A stretch of DNA of 64,000 nucleotides from an uncultured Acidobacteriaceae bacterium (GTDB taxonomy: Bacteria; Acidobacteriota; Terriglobia; Terriglobales; Acidobacteriaceae): NCBI GenBank assembly GCA_903828675.1, contig CAIKND010000095.1:1-64000 (forward strand), read 5' to 3'. The position numbers and the translations under genes are program-made. Of this stretch, positions 39,438 to 48,182 are shown piece by piece. The first letter of the stretch is position 1. Every line of letters begins with the position of its first letter. Under the pieces are notes generated by a model. That model had not been told where the DNA came from and made no database searches. It saw only the letters and a program-made list of their open reading frames with translations.

Positions 39438-40355
39438 GTGTTTCTGGGCGTCTTGAACAACATCTCCGCCTTGTACGCGGAGAACAATCTGACCAACACC
39501 AGCAACAGCCTCTCGGCAGTGCTGCGGCAGTTGTCGTCAGGTTCAAGAATCAACTCAGGCGCGGACGATGCGGCGGGACTTTCTTTTGTCAATGGACTCG
39601 AGGCCAACGCACAGGCCCTGGCTCAGTCCCAAACCAACGTCGGGGAAGGCGTAGGACTGCTGCGAGTGGCCGATGGCGCGCTGTCGCAGGTGACCAACCT
39701 GCTGAACCGCGCCGTGACCCTGGCCACCGAAGCCTCCAACGGCACGCTTACCAGCACGCAGGACAGGGCCGCCGATCAGGAGTATCAGTCGATTCTGTCG
39801 GAGATCACGAACATCGGCGCCACCACTACATTTAACCAGCGCGCGGTCTTCGGCTCCGACACAAGGACTTACACCGGCGACTCTTCTTCCAGCGGTGCAT
39901 TCGTTGACGACCTGAACATCCGTGCTCTTGCAGCCTCGAGCGTCGGCGATACCAACGGGGTTATCGCTTATAACGTCACAACGGCCGGGGGCGCCAGCCC
40001 CACCACGCTGTCCACTCTCAGCTACACGGACAACGCGGGCCAGGACCTGAGCGCCACCAACTTAAGGAACCCAGGGAATGCTGAAACTGCGCTCACCGCT
40101 CTCAATGCGGCCATCTCCTGCGTGTCGGCGCAAGACGGCTACATTGGCGCACAAATCAATACTCTCAATGCGGTTGACGCTGTTCTCGGTACGCAGCTTG
40201 AAAATGTGACCGCGGCGCAGAATGCCATCGAGGCCACCGATTACGCATCGGCCACCTCGAATATGGCCAAGTACGAGATTCTTATGCAGACCGGAATCTC
40301 GGCCTTGGCACAGGCCAATAGCATGCAGCAGGAAATTACCAAGTTGCTGGAATAA
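39438..40355 (+). CDS. fliC: Flagellin
   Basis: 305 residues from a GTG at 39438, chosen because VLNNISALYAENNL is the normal flagellin N-terminus; a TTG at 39402 is a weaker option. The D0/D1 regions are complete: RQLSSGSRINSGADDAAGL near the N-terminus and a C-terminal coiled region ending ALAQANSMQQEITKLLE. The central D2/D3 part is short. One cysteine (AISCVSAQ) is unusual for a flagellin. No other flagellar gene is nearby, so it is an orphan copy, but a sigma-28 promoter upstream suggests it is used. The ribosome binding site is poor. Confidence 0.88.
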   Translation: MFLGVLNNISALYAENNLTNTSNSLSAVLRQLSSGSRINSGADDAAGLSFVNGLEANAQALAQSQTNVGEGVGLLRVADGALSQVTNLLNRAVTLATEASNGTLTSTQDRAADQEYQSILSEITNIGATTTFNQRAVFGSDTRTYTGDSSSSGAFVDDLNIRALAASSVGDTNGVIAYNVTTAGGASPTTLSTLSYTDNAGQDLSATNLRNPGNAETALTALNAAISCVSAQDGYIGAQINTLNAVDAVLGTQLENVTAAQNAIEATDYASATSNMAKYEILMQTGISALAQANSMQQEITKLLE

Positions 40356-40499
40356 GCCGGGACATGATGGATAGATTTGAATTTGCGCCTTCGAGTCTGG
40401 TTGACAGTCGCGGCTCGTGAACTTATAGTTTGCTGGCCAAGCGAACGGGAGAGTGTCACGCCCGTATTCCGCGCGGCATCACCGATGGAGGCAATTCGG

Positions 40500-42056
40500 A
40501 TGCGCTTGAGATTTACCCGCTGTCTGCTTTCACTTTGCTTTTTAAGCCTCGCTGCTTGTCTTCCGTTTAGCCGCTTGTTTGCTCAGCCGGCGGCGGGTTC
40601 ACTGGGTATCTTCGAAGGCCAATCGGATGTTGGCAGCGTGGCACCGCCGGGCGAAGTCGCTTTCGACTCTGCGTCTGGGGTCTACACCATCACCGCCGCC
40701 GGCGTGAATCTTTGGGGCACAACGGACGGTTTTCATTTCGCATGGAAGAAGCTTTCCGGCGATGTTTCGCTGACCGCGGATATCGACTTCCCGGTCAAGA
40801 CCGGCGAGCACAACCCGCATAGAAAAGCCGTATTGATGTTTCGCCAGACTCTGGATGCAGATGGGGTCTATGCCGACGCCGCCCAGCATGGGTCGGGCCT
40901 GACCGCTCTGCAATACCGCACGGCCAAAGGCGACAACACGCTTGGCATCGAACTCAATATCGACCCACCGCGCCGCGTGCGGCTTGAAAAGCGCGGCGAC
41001 ACAATCACCATGTTTCTTTCAAACCACGGCGAGCCGCTGCACCAGGCAGGGGCAACCATCAAGTTGCACCTCGACGGCCCCTTCTATGCGGGAATCGGGC
41101 TCTCCTCGCATGATCCGGCGGTAGTTGAAAAGGCTACCTTTTCGAAGGTTGAGCTCAAGCCGCTGTCTCCGCCTGCTGCGCCCGCGAAGCTCGTGCTCTA
41201 CAGTACGCTCCATGCCATCAGTATTTCTGAAGCGGCTCGGCGCTCCGATGTTGTTTACTCAGGTCCCGTTCGCATGCAGGCGCCCAACTGGACACGCGAC
41301 GGCAAGGCGCTGATCTTCAACCAGGATGGCCGGATCTTTCAGGTCCCGGTAACTGGCGGAACTCCGCAAGCGATCGATACCGGAGCTGCAACTGGCTGCA
41401 CGGGCAGTCATGGACTTTCGCCTGACGGGAAGTGGCTGGCGATTACCTGCTCCATGGAAAGCAACCCTGGACGCCGCGTCTATATCATCCCCTCGGCCGG
41501 GGGCGCGGCCCGCATGGTGACGGCCAACCCCGACTCCTACTTCCACAGTTGGTCGCCGGACGGAAAAACCATCGCTTTCACGCGGCCCAGCAAAGGCTCA
41601 GGAAATATCTATTCCATTTCAGTGGACGGTGGAGCGGAAGCAGCTTTAACCACGGGCTCGGGCATCAGCGACGACCCCGATTATTCGGCAGACGGCAAGT
41701 ACATCTACTTCAATGCCGATCGTAGTGGCTCGATGCAAATATGGCGCATGAAAGCCGATGGCAGCCAGTCCGAACAAGTTACATTCGACGAGTTCAAAAA
41801 CTGGACACCCCATCCCTCGCCGGATGGCAAGTCCATCGTTTTTATCTCTTACGATCCGAGCGTTACGACGCACGCGGCCAACAAGGACATCACCCTCCGC
41901 ATCCTGTCGACGACGGACAACAAGATCCGCGTACTGGTGAATCTGGTGGGCGGCGATGGGTCAATGAATGTCCCAAACTGGTCCCCTGACTCGAAGGGCC
42001 TGGCATTTGTGAGTTACCAGTTTCTTCCGGCAGAGGATACCGGTTCAACGGAGTAA
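40500..42056 (+). CDS. Secreted TolB-like beta-propeller protein with N-terminal DUF1349-like domain
   Basis: 518 residues from the ATG at 40500 (GGAGG eight bases upstream). After a signal peptide (about 1-30), residues ~35-220 resemble a concanavalin-like DUF1349 domain (GVNLWGTTDGFHFAWKKLSG). Residues ~235-515 contain PD40/TolB propeller repeats: WTRDGKALIFN, LSPDGKWLAIT, WSPDGKTIAFTR, YSADGKYIYFNA, PSPDGKSIVFIS, WSPDSKGLAFVS. It probably binds a ligand or partner in the periplasm or on the cell surface. It starts 144 bases after the flagellin gene and has no clear link to it. Confidence 0.82.
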   Translation: MRLRFTRCLLSLCFLSLAACLPFSRLFAQPAAGSLGIFEGQSDVGSVAPPGEVAFDSASGVYTITAAGVNLWGTTDGFHFAWKKLSGDVSLTADIDFPVKTGEHNPHRKAVLMFRQTLDADGVYADAAQHGSGLTALQYRTAKGDNTLGIELNIDPPRRVRLEKRGDTITMFLSNHGEPLHQAGATIKLHLDGPFYAGIGLSSHDPAVVEKATFSKVELKPLSPPAAPAKLVLYSTLHAISISEAARRSDVVYSGPVRMQAPNWTRDGKALIFNQDGRIFQVPVTGGTPQAIDTGAATGCTGSHGLSPDGKWLAITCSMESNPGRRVYIIPSAGGAARMVTANPDSYFHSWSPDGKTIAFTRPSKGSGNIYSISVDGGAEAALTTGSGISDDPDYSADGKYIYFNADRSGSMQIWRMKADGSQSEQVTFDEFKNWTPHPSPDGKSIVFISYDPSVTTHAANKDITLRILSTTDNKIRVLVNLVGGDGSMNVPNWSPDSKGLAFVSYQFLPAEDTGSTE

Positions 42057-42096
42057 CAACTGCTAAGTACGTTGGGCGGAGGCGGCAGGCTTTGGG

Positions 42097-42837
42097 CTAC
42101 ATTGGAGCAGCGCGCTTGCTTTCTGTCTCATTTGGTTTCGCGGTCATATTGCGCGCGGGCAAGGTTGCGCCCGCCGACCGTGGAAGCGCCGCTTGTGCCG
42201 GAGCCTGATGCATGGTCACGATCACCACTCTGGCGGGGTTCTTCCCGGCGCATTGGTAGGAGTGCGGCGTTCCCGCCTCAAAGTAAACCGCATCGCCTGC
42301 CTCCAGCGTGCACTCCTGATCTCCGTGACGAAGTTCCAGTTCGCCGCCAAGCACATAAAGAAATTCGAAGCCGGGATGCATATGCGCCTTGGGCTCCTCG
42401 GTCCTGGCCAGGGGAATGAACTCGGCAAAATATGGGTCCATATGACGGTCGGGGACCATGTAGCCCAGGCTCTCGAAAAAGTAGGTTGGCGGCTCAATCC
42501 CAGTCTGCGGAAGCCGCACCCGGTCCTTCTGGCGGTGTATCCGGAACATTGACGCGGGCTCGGTCTCAAAAAAATAGGATAGGTCTTTCGAGAAAACCAT
42601 GGCAACGCGCGCCAGGTTCCGAAGCGTCGGGACCACGCGGCCGGTCTCAAGTTGCGATAGAAAGCTCGCCGACAGCCCCGTGTGCTTGCCTAGTTCCACA
42701 AGCCCCATCGACTTTTTCAGCCGCAGCCGCCGGATTCGCTCCCCGATCCGCTTCTCCGCAATAAACCGCTCGGCCGTCTCCGGATCTGCCTGGGTTTTTT
42801 GCATCTCCTCGTTCTCTACCTCTGCCGGGTTACTCAT
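42097..42837 (-). CDS. XRE-family transcriptional regulator with cupin domain
   Basis: 246 residues from the ATG at 42837, which has AGGAGG five bases upstream. A helix-turn-helix (about 35-90: IGERIRRLRLKKSMGLVELG, TGLSASFLSQLETGRVVPTL) precedes a C-terminal cupin (about 140-215: HMHPGFEFLYVLGGELELR, LEAGDAVYFEAGTPHSYQC). Regulators of this type respond to small ligands bound by the cupin, often in amino-acid, polyamine or phosphonate metabolism. The target is unknown. It is divergent from the epimerase gene. Confidence 0.9.
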   Translation of the reverse strand: MSNPAEVENEEMQKTQADPETAERFIAEKRIGERIRRLRLKKSMGLVELGKHTGLSASFLSQLETGRVVPTLRNLARVAMVFSKDLSYFFETEPASMFRIHRQKDRVRLPQTGIEPPTYFFESLGYMVPDRHMDPYFAEFIPLARTEEPKAHMHPGFEFLYVLGGELELRHGDQECTLEAGDAVYFEAGTPHSYQCAGKNPARVVIVTMHQAPAQAALPRSAGATLPARNMTAKPNETESKRAAPM

Positions 42838-42968
42838 CCGCGCCTCCTGAACACTCACAAATAAGATGCAAAAGATGCCAATATGTTGCCCGCATCAAAA
42901 CAATTTGCCGTCCTGTTAAACCAATCTTATCTGATTCCCGTTATTGTATTCACCAGGAGGAAAAGAAA

Positions 42969-43925
42969 ATCAATCCCGTCAACACAACCCTCCAGTCGCC
43001 CCGCTTTCTGCTTACCGGTGCCTCGGGGATGCTTGGGTCAGCTCTTCGCCAGGCACTTGTGGTTCGTCTGTTCCCCAGTCTTCAGCTCGTTCGCCATGCT
43101 CCTGCCTCACGTGGGCAGCTTCAGTGGAATCCTGCCGCCAGCCCGGCAATTTCAAAATCTGAGGAGCTTGAAGGCGTCACCACCGCGATTCACCTCTCCG
43201 GCTCCAACGTGGCTGCTCATCGTTGGACCGCAGCGTACAAGCGTGAAATGACCGAGAGCCGCGTGCAGTCCACGCGTGCCCTGGCAGAAGCGCTGGCCCG
43301 TCTTCGCCAGCCGCCCCGGGATATGCTGGTCGCCTCTGCGGTGGGTATCTACGGAAACCGCGGCGATGAGCTTCTAGACGAAGCGTCTTTACCCGGCACC
43401 GGCTTTCTGGCCGATCTCTGCAAGCAGTGGGAAGCCGCGGCCCAGCCCGCTGTCGACGCCGGAATCCGGGTTATTCATTTACGCTTCGGAGTCGTCCTGG
43501 GCCCCATCGCCGAAGCCAACGCAGGCGGAGCGCTCGCCCGCATGCTTCCGCTCTTCCGTCTCGGCTTTGGCGGTCCGTTGGGCGACGGCCGTCAGTACAT
43601 GAGCTGGATTTCTCTCGCCGACGCAGTTGCCGCCATCTTCTTCCTGGTGGAAACGCCCGCCCTCTCCGGCCCCGCCAACCTGACCGCTCCCAACCCCGTG
43701 ACCAACGCTCAATTCACGCGGACACTCGCCGCGGCCGTCCATCGGCCTGCGTTATTCCGCGCTCCGGCCTTTGCGCTGCGGCTCGCTCTTGGCCAAATGG
43801 CCGATGAAGCTCTGCTCTCTAGCGCCCGCGCTTACCCTTCCAAACTCACCGGCGCCGGGTTCCAATTCAGCCTGCCCACAGTCGCTGAGGCACTCGCCGC
43901 GCCCCCAGCGCGTTATCCTAGATAG
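42969..43925 (+). CDS. TIGR01777-family epimerase (SulA/YfcH-like), apparent AUC start
   Basis: A short-chain dehydrogenase-fold protein of about 318 residues. The Rossmann entry strand RFLLTGASGMLGSALRQ is upstream of the first ATG (43029), so that ATG cannot be the start. No ATG, GTG or TTG lies in frame upstream, but AGGAGG at 42955-42960 sits eight bases before ATC at 42969. Family features include HLSGSNVAAHRW, SAVGIYGNRGDELLDE and LRFGVVLGP. These proteins bind NAD(P); function uncertain. The gene is 42 bases upstream of asnS. A sequence error or mutation of ATG to ATC is the alternative. Confidence 0.8.
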   Translation: MNPVNTTLQSPRFLLTGASGMLGSALRQALVVRLFPSLQLVRHAPASRGQLQWNPAASPAISKSEELEGVTTAIHLSGSNVAAHRWTAAYKREMTESRVQSTRALAEALARLRQPPRDMLVASAVGIYGNRGDELLDEASLPGTGFLADLCKQWEAAAQPAVDAGIRVIHLRFGVVLGPIAEANAGGALARMLPLFRLGFGGPLGDGRQYMSWISLADAVAAIFFLVETPALSGPANLTAPNPVTNAQFTRTLAAAVHRPALFRAPAFALRLALGQMADEALLSSARAYPSKLTGAGFQFSLPTVAEALAAPPARYPR

Positions 43926-43967
43926 TCCGGCCGACCAGTCTTTACCCGGCCCGTCAAGGAACCCCTC

Positions 43968-45338
43968 ATGCCTGAAGAGACCACGCCCGCCGCCACTCCT
44001 GAAGCAGCCGTTACTCCTGCCCCCGTTGCCACGATCGACACCATTGGCCAGTACGAAGGCCAGTCTGTGACGCTGCGCGGGTGGCTTTACAACCTCCGCG
44101 AGAGTGGCAAGCTCCTTTTTCCCATTTTTCGCGACGGTACCGGCACAATTCAGGGCGTAGCCCACGTCAAAAGCGTTTCCCCTGAGGTTTTTGAAGCCCT
44201 CAAGGGCCTCACGCAGGAATCCAGCGTGATCGTCACCGGGAAAGTCCGCGCCGACAAGCGCGCCCACGGCGGCTTCGAACTGGACATTGAAGGCTTGCAG
44301 GTTGTTCAACGCGTCCCTGAGTCCGACCCATACCCCATCACTCTCAAGGAGCATGGCGTCGACTTCCTCATGGAGCATCGCCATCTCTGGGTACGCTCGC
44401 CGCGCCAGTCCGCCATCCTGCGCATCAGGGCCGAGATTATGAGGGCCGCCGCTGAGTATTTCGATTCCAACGGTTTTATTCGCACCGACCCGCCTATCCT
44501 GACGCCGGCGGCCTGCGAAGGCACCTCGACGCTCTTCCCGGTGGATTACTTCGGCGACCCCGCTTTCCTGACGCAGAGCGGCCAGCTCTATATCGAGTCG
44601 ACGGCGCTTGCGTTGGGCAAGGTTTACAGCTTTGGCCCCACCTTCAGGGCTGAAAAATCCAAGACCCGCCGCCATCTCACCGAGTTCTGGATGATCGAGC
44701 CGGAGGTGGCATACATGGATCTGGACGGGCTGCTGGTGCTGGCCGAAAATTTCCTCAGCCACATTGTTCAGTCCGTGCTCAAGAACCGGGCATCGGAACT
44801 GACGGTGATCGGCCGCGATCCCGCGAAGCTGGCCAGCATCGCTCCGCCCTTCCCGCGCCTGCGCTACGACGAAGCCGCGGAAATGCTGAACCAGGCTCAC
44901 AAAGACGGTCACCTGGAAGCGCCGTTTGAATATGGGAACGACTTCGGCTCGCCGGATGAAACGTGGCTGAGCAGCCAATTTGACAGGCCTGTGATGGTCC
45001 ACCGCTACCCCGCCGACGTGAAGGCCTTCTATATGGAGCCCGACCCGCTGGACGCGCGGTACGCCCTCTGCGTGGATGTGCTCGCGCCTGAAGGCTATGG
45101 AGAGATCATCGGCGGCTCGCAGCGCGTTTCGAGTTTTGATTTGCTGAACGAACGCATCGACCACCACAAGCTTCCCAAGGAAGCCTTCCAGTGGTACCTC
45201 GACCTGCGCCGCTACGGTTCAGTCCCCCACAGCGGTTTTGGCATGGGCATTGAGCGCGCCGTTGCCTGGATCTGCGGCTTGGATCATGTGCGCGAGACCA
45301 TCCCGTTCGCGCGCACGCTGCACCGCATTTACCCGTAG
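43968..45338 (+). CDS. asnS: Asparaginyl-tRNA synthetase
   Basis: 456 residues, a class IIb aminoacyl-tRNA synthetase. An OB-fold anticodon-binding domain (about 35-130: [20 protein letters not shown]) is followed by the catalytic core with motif 2 ([17 protein letters not shown]) and motif 3 ([15 protein letters not shown]). The AsnRS rather than AspRS type is indicated by the short form without the bacterial AspRS insertion and by [16 protein letters not shown] precedes the ATG. It charges tRNA-Asn with asparagine in the cytoplasm. Confidence 0.95.
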   Translation: MPEETTPAATPEAAVTPAPVATIDTIGQYEGQSVTLRGWLYNLRESGKLLFPIFRDGTGTIQGVAHVKSVSPEVFEALKGLTQESSVIVTGKVRADKRAHGGFELDIEGLQVVQRVPESDPYPITLKEHGVDFLMEHRHLWVRSPRQSAILRIRAEIMRAAAEYFDSNGFIRTDPPILTPAACEGTSTLFPVDYFGDPAFLTQSGQLYIESTALALGKVYSFGPTFRAEKSKTRRHLTEFWMIEPEVAYMDLDGLLVLAENFLSHIVQSVLKNRASELTVIGRDPAKLASIAPPFPRLRYDEAAEMLNQAHKDGHLEAPFEYGNDFGSPDETWLSSQFDRPVMVHRYPADVKAFYMEPDPLDARYALCVDVLAPEGYGEIIGGSQRVSSFDLLNERIDHHKLPKEAFQWYLDLRRYGSVPHSGFGMGIERAVAWICGLDHVRETIPFARTLHRIYP

Positions 45339-45400
45339 AAGCTGCCGGCTCTCTCGCCAGCTCGAAGGCCTATTGCTCCAGCCTTTAGAGTGTTGAGCTT

Positions 45401-45440
45401 TCCCACTCTTGCGCCAGAAAGAAGGCGCAAGAATGGGGCA
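45401..45440. repeat. Palindromic element core, divergent copy (class D)
   Basis: TCCCAC + TCTTGCGCC + AGAAAGAA + GGCGCAAGA + ATGGGGCA. The inner stem has a different sequence from all other copies yet is fully paired, and the C-A mismatch and outer stem are kept. The flanks do not match the other copies. It lies in the 297-base gap between asnS and the nitroreductase gene. Confidence 0.8.
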
Positions 45441-45477
45441 CGGAGCTGTATTCATGGTCCTGGTCAAGAAGATCCTC

Positions 45478-45516
45478 AGAGTCCCCCGGCGACAGATTCT
45501 TGCCGCCGGGGACTCT
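45478..45516. repeat. Strong hairpin in asnS-nitroreductase gap
   Basis: AGAGTCCCCCGGCG pairs with CGCCGGGGACTCT except for one bulged C, around a 12-base loop. No run of T follows, so it is not a typical intrinsic terminator. It could be a transcript-stabilising or processing element. Confidence 0.55.
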
Positions 45517-45635
45517 CATTTGCGAACCGGAATTCGGTTCGTCGACCTTTTAGCCCCCGGAATCCTTGTGCTTGCCTTTGGAATCAAACGTGGGCAGTCA
45601 TTTCTTCCCACAGTTTTTCGAAGGAGCCTCGATCC

Positions 45636-46259
45636 GTGACCCTATCAGCTATTGAAGTGAACAACTTGAAGCAAGCTCCGGCGGTACAGGGCGTGCTGCC
45701 CGTCGTCCACCAGCGCTGGAGCGCCCGCTCGTTTTCAGCTCGCGATGTTTCCCAGGCCGACCTTGCCCGCGTTTTTGAAGCAGCGCGCTGGGCCGCCTCC
45801 TCCAGCAACGAACAGCCCTGGCGCTTCATCGTTGGTGTTCGTAACTCTTTGACGCACAACAAGATATTTTCAACCCTGGTGGGCTTCAACAAGGCCTGGG
45901 CCGGCTCTGCGCCAGTGCTGATCCTGGGCGTCGCCAACACTGTTTTTACCCACAACGGCACTCCTAATACCTATGCCATGTATGACCTGGGGGCGGCCAG
46001 CTCTTATCTGACCCTGGAAGCCGCGGCTCTGGGACTGACGACTCACCAGATGGCTGGCTACGACCACGATGCGGCCCGCCAAGTCCTTGATATTCCAGAG
46101 AGTTACGCTCTTGGATCGGTGATCGCTCTCGGCTACCAGGGAGAGCCCGCAGATCTGGCAAACGAGCAGTTGATTGCCCGCGAAATAGCCCCCCGCGAGC
46201 GGAAACCGCTGAAAGAACTGGTGTTCACCGCCTGGGGCGAGCCCGCGAACCTGGCCTGA
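45636..46259 (+). CDS. Nitroreductase-family protein
   Basis: 207 residues from a GTG at 45636 with AAGGAG nine bases upstream; the longer in-frame opening to 45390 is repeat-derived. The FMN-binding signature is visible as RWSARSFS near the N-terminus, ARWAASSSNEQPWRFI, and the C-terminal GYQGEPADL. It probably uses NAD(P)H to reduce nitro or quinone-like compounds. It is 59 bases upstream of the YdcF gene on the same strand. Confidence 0.9.
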   Translation: MTLSAIEVNNLKQAPAVQGVLPVVHQRWSARSFSARDVSQADLARVFEAARWAASSSNEQPWRFIVGVRNSLTHNKIFSTLVGFNKAWAGSAPVLILGVANTVFTHNGTPNTYAMYDLGAASSYLTLEAAALGLTTHQMAGYDHDAARQVLDIPESYALGSVIALGYQGEPADLANEQLIAREIAPRERKPLKELVFTAWGEPANLA

Positions 46260-46318
46260 CTCATCATAGACAATGTCTCCGTCGTATGCTCTAGAGTGGA
46301 CGAAGGAGGCATTGTTCT

Positions 46319-47005
46319 TTGCCCGCGAAACCCCAACGCTCGCGAACCCCGGTACGGAGGCTGACTCATCGGCCCTCGCCTCCTCGGCGCAGGCATATAA
46401 GCTGGCGCAATCGTCTTGTCCTCGTCGCCATCGTGCTCATTCTTGGATTGTTGGGGTGGGGTGTTCTGGCGCGGAGTCTTGCGCCTGCCTCCAATACCGC
46501 GCTGAACCGCTTTGACGCGATCATCGTGCTGGGCAATCCGGCCGACGCCGATGGCAACCCCACCCCCGTTCAGCTGGCCCGGGTTACCGAGGCGGTGCAT
46601 GAATACGAAAGGGGCGTCGCTCCCCGCGTAATTATGTCCGGCGGCCCGGCCCACAACCAGTTTATCGAGGCGCGCGTAATGGCCCGCACCGCGCAGGCGC
46701 AGGGGATTCCGGAGTCAGCGATTTTTGTCGAGGGAGAGTCCAGAGACACGATCCAGAACGTCTGCAACTCGCTGCACATAATGAAGGCTCACGGGTGGCG
46801 CTCGGCAGAGGTAGTTTCCAGCGCCGCTCATCTGCCCCGCGCCGGTCTTATCCTGAGCGGATTTCCGCTGGAATGGCGTACTCATGCGGCTCCCTCGCTG
46901 GAGCCGGAGTCGGCAGTTTACTCAGACGCGGCGGCCATGGTGGAAACGCTGAAGACGGTTCGTTACCTGGTGTGGGCCCGCCAGATTGAACATTGCGAGC
47001 CGTAA
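46319..47005 (+). CDS. YdcF-family (DUF218) membrane-anchored protein
   Basis: 228 residues from a TTG with AAGGAGG nine bases upstream. An Arg-rich N-terminus and one transmembrane helix (about 33-50) precede the DUF218 domain: FDAIIVLGNPADADGNP, PRVIMSGGPAHNQF, EGESRDTIQNVCNS and VVSSAAHLPRAGLI. Related proteins (YdcF, SanA) are linked to envelope precursor or peptidoglycan processing. Function not established. Confidence 0.88.
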   Translation: MPAKPQRSRTPVRRLTHRPSPPRRRHISWRNRLVLVAIVLILGLLGWGVLARSLAPASNTALNRFDAIIVLGNPADADGNPTPVQLARVTEAVHEYERGVAPRVIMSGGPAHNQFIEARVMARTAQAQGIPESAIFVEGESRDTIQNVCNSLHIMKAHGWRSAEVVSSAAHLPRAGLILSGFPLEWRTHAAPSLEPESAVYSDAAAMVETLKTVRYLVWARQIEHCEP

Positions 47006-47070
47006 CCCGGGAAAAATCTGCCACGGCCTGCGTTGTCGGTCATCGGCTGTGTCCTGTAAGCTGATAAGTG

Positions 47071-47772
47071 ATGCGTCTCCCAGTAAGATTTTCAGCCTCT
47101 TTTGTCGTCGTTACTGCTCTGGCTCTCTGCGCCGGAACTCGCACCCACGCCCAGAACACAGCCCCCCAGACCACCGGCAATGGCACCTACATTTCCACCG
47201 ACCCACTGGCCCAGGTGCGTTACGAGAACCGCTACGACGTGTCGTTGGGCATGGCCTACGACCACTTGAAGGCGGGGCCGACGCTGCTGCAGGGAGCCAA
47301 CCTCGGAGGGCTCGACCTGACCGGCTCGTATTGGTTCAGCAAGCATTGGGGCGCACAGGCCACCGGTCGCGGCTACCTGGGCACCAGCGGCGCAGGCGTC
47401 AACGCTGTCGGAATCAAGGGGCCGTTTGTCAGCCAGTACATTTTTGCCGCAGGCCCAGAGTGGCTTGGACCGCACAACAAGCACGGCGCGATTATCGCCC
47501 ACGTTCTGGTTGGTGGCGCTTATGGAAAATTCGAGCAGGATCTGCGCGGAAACTCGCCTTCAGTGGTGGATTTCTATAACGACCAGATTGCCCCGGCAGC
47601 CATCATGGGCGGCCATTTTGATCTGAACCGTTCGGCGCACTGGGTTTTCCGCATCACTCCCGATGCCGTTTTGACCCGCTACAGCACCAACTACGCGCCC
47701 AAGCTCACCCAGACGGATATCAACTTCGCCATTTCAGTCGGGATCGAGTACAAGTTCAAGAAGAAGCGTTAA
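47071..47772 (+). CDS. Outer-membrane beta-barrel protein
   Basis: 233 residues from the ATG at 47071 (a GTG at 47068 directly precedes it). A signal peptide (about 1-28, ending THAQ) is followed by alternating strands (YDVSLGMAYDHLKAG, LDLTGSYWFSKHWGAQATGR, HAIIAHVLVGG-type) and a C-terminal NFAISVGIEYKFKKKR. This fits a small eight-stranded OmpA-like porin domain without a peptidoglycan-binding part. No specific family is recognised. Confidence 0.75.
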   Translation: MRLPVRFSASFVVVTALALCAGTRTHAQNTAPQTTGNGTYISTDPLAQVRYENRYDVSLGMAYDHLKAGPTLLQGANLGGLDLTGSYWFSKHWGAQATGRGYLGTSGAGVNAVGIKGPFVSQYIFAAGPEWLGPHNKHGAIIAHVLVGGAYGKFEQDLRGNSPSVVDFYNDQIAPAAIMGGHFDLNRSAHWVFRITPDAVLTRYSTNYAPKLTQTDINFAISVGIEYKFKKKR

Positions 47773-48182
47773 GTAGCGTTGCATAACGCTGCCAATCAGG
47801 TATCACAAGGCTCGTTTCGAAGTGTCAAGGTGGGACCGGCGCCGGATTGCGGGTCCCGCTGAACAGGCAAGGCCGGTTGTCCCCAGCAATCTCAGAAGCA
47901 AACAGCGCGGCCGGAAGCCGGATTCGGTTGCCGCACTTTACTCCGGCAAGCCCTTTCTGCCGGGAGCTGTATCCCCCGGGTTGAGGTCAACCTTTCTCGA
48001 TACAACACTATGGATGAAAAAGATGGGCTGCCAAGTTCATCTGTGTGTGGTATTCTCCACCGTTCAGTGACGACTGTGAGAAAGTATCGCAGGAAAATAT
48101 TCCGTTCCGTATAGCGACACTCCCCAGGACGTACGGGAGTAAGCGGAAGAGGAAAACAAGAGGAAGGCAGGTTGCGACACAT
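47773..48182. other. Leader region upstream of glgC
   Basis: 410 bases without a supportable gene. It contains several GC-rich inverted repeats, such as CCGGCAAGC...TGCCGG near 47952, and a distal AT-richer part before glgC. No known riboswitch or promoter is recognised with confidence. Confidence 0.4.

Noticed and set aside
43752-45167. 471-residue minus-strand frame
   Set aside because: It is antisense to asnS and the epimerase gene, which both have clear motifs; high GC keeps the opposite frame open.
45478-45516. Hairpin as intrinsic terminator of asnS
   Set aside because: The stem is strong but no T-run follows, so it is listed only as a hairpin.
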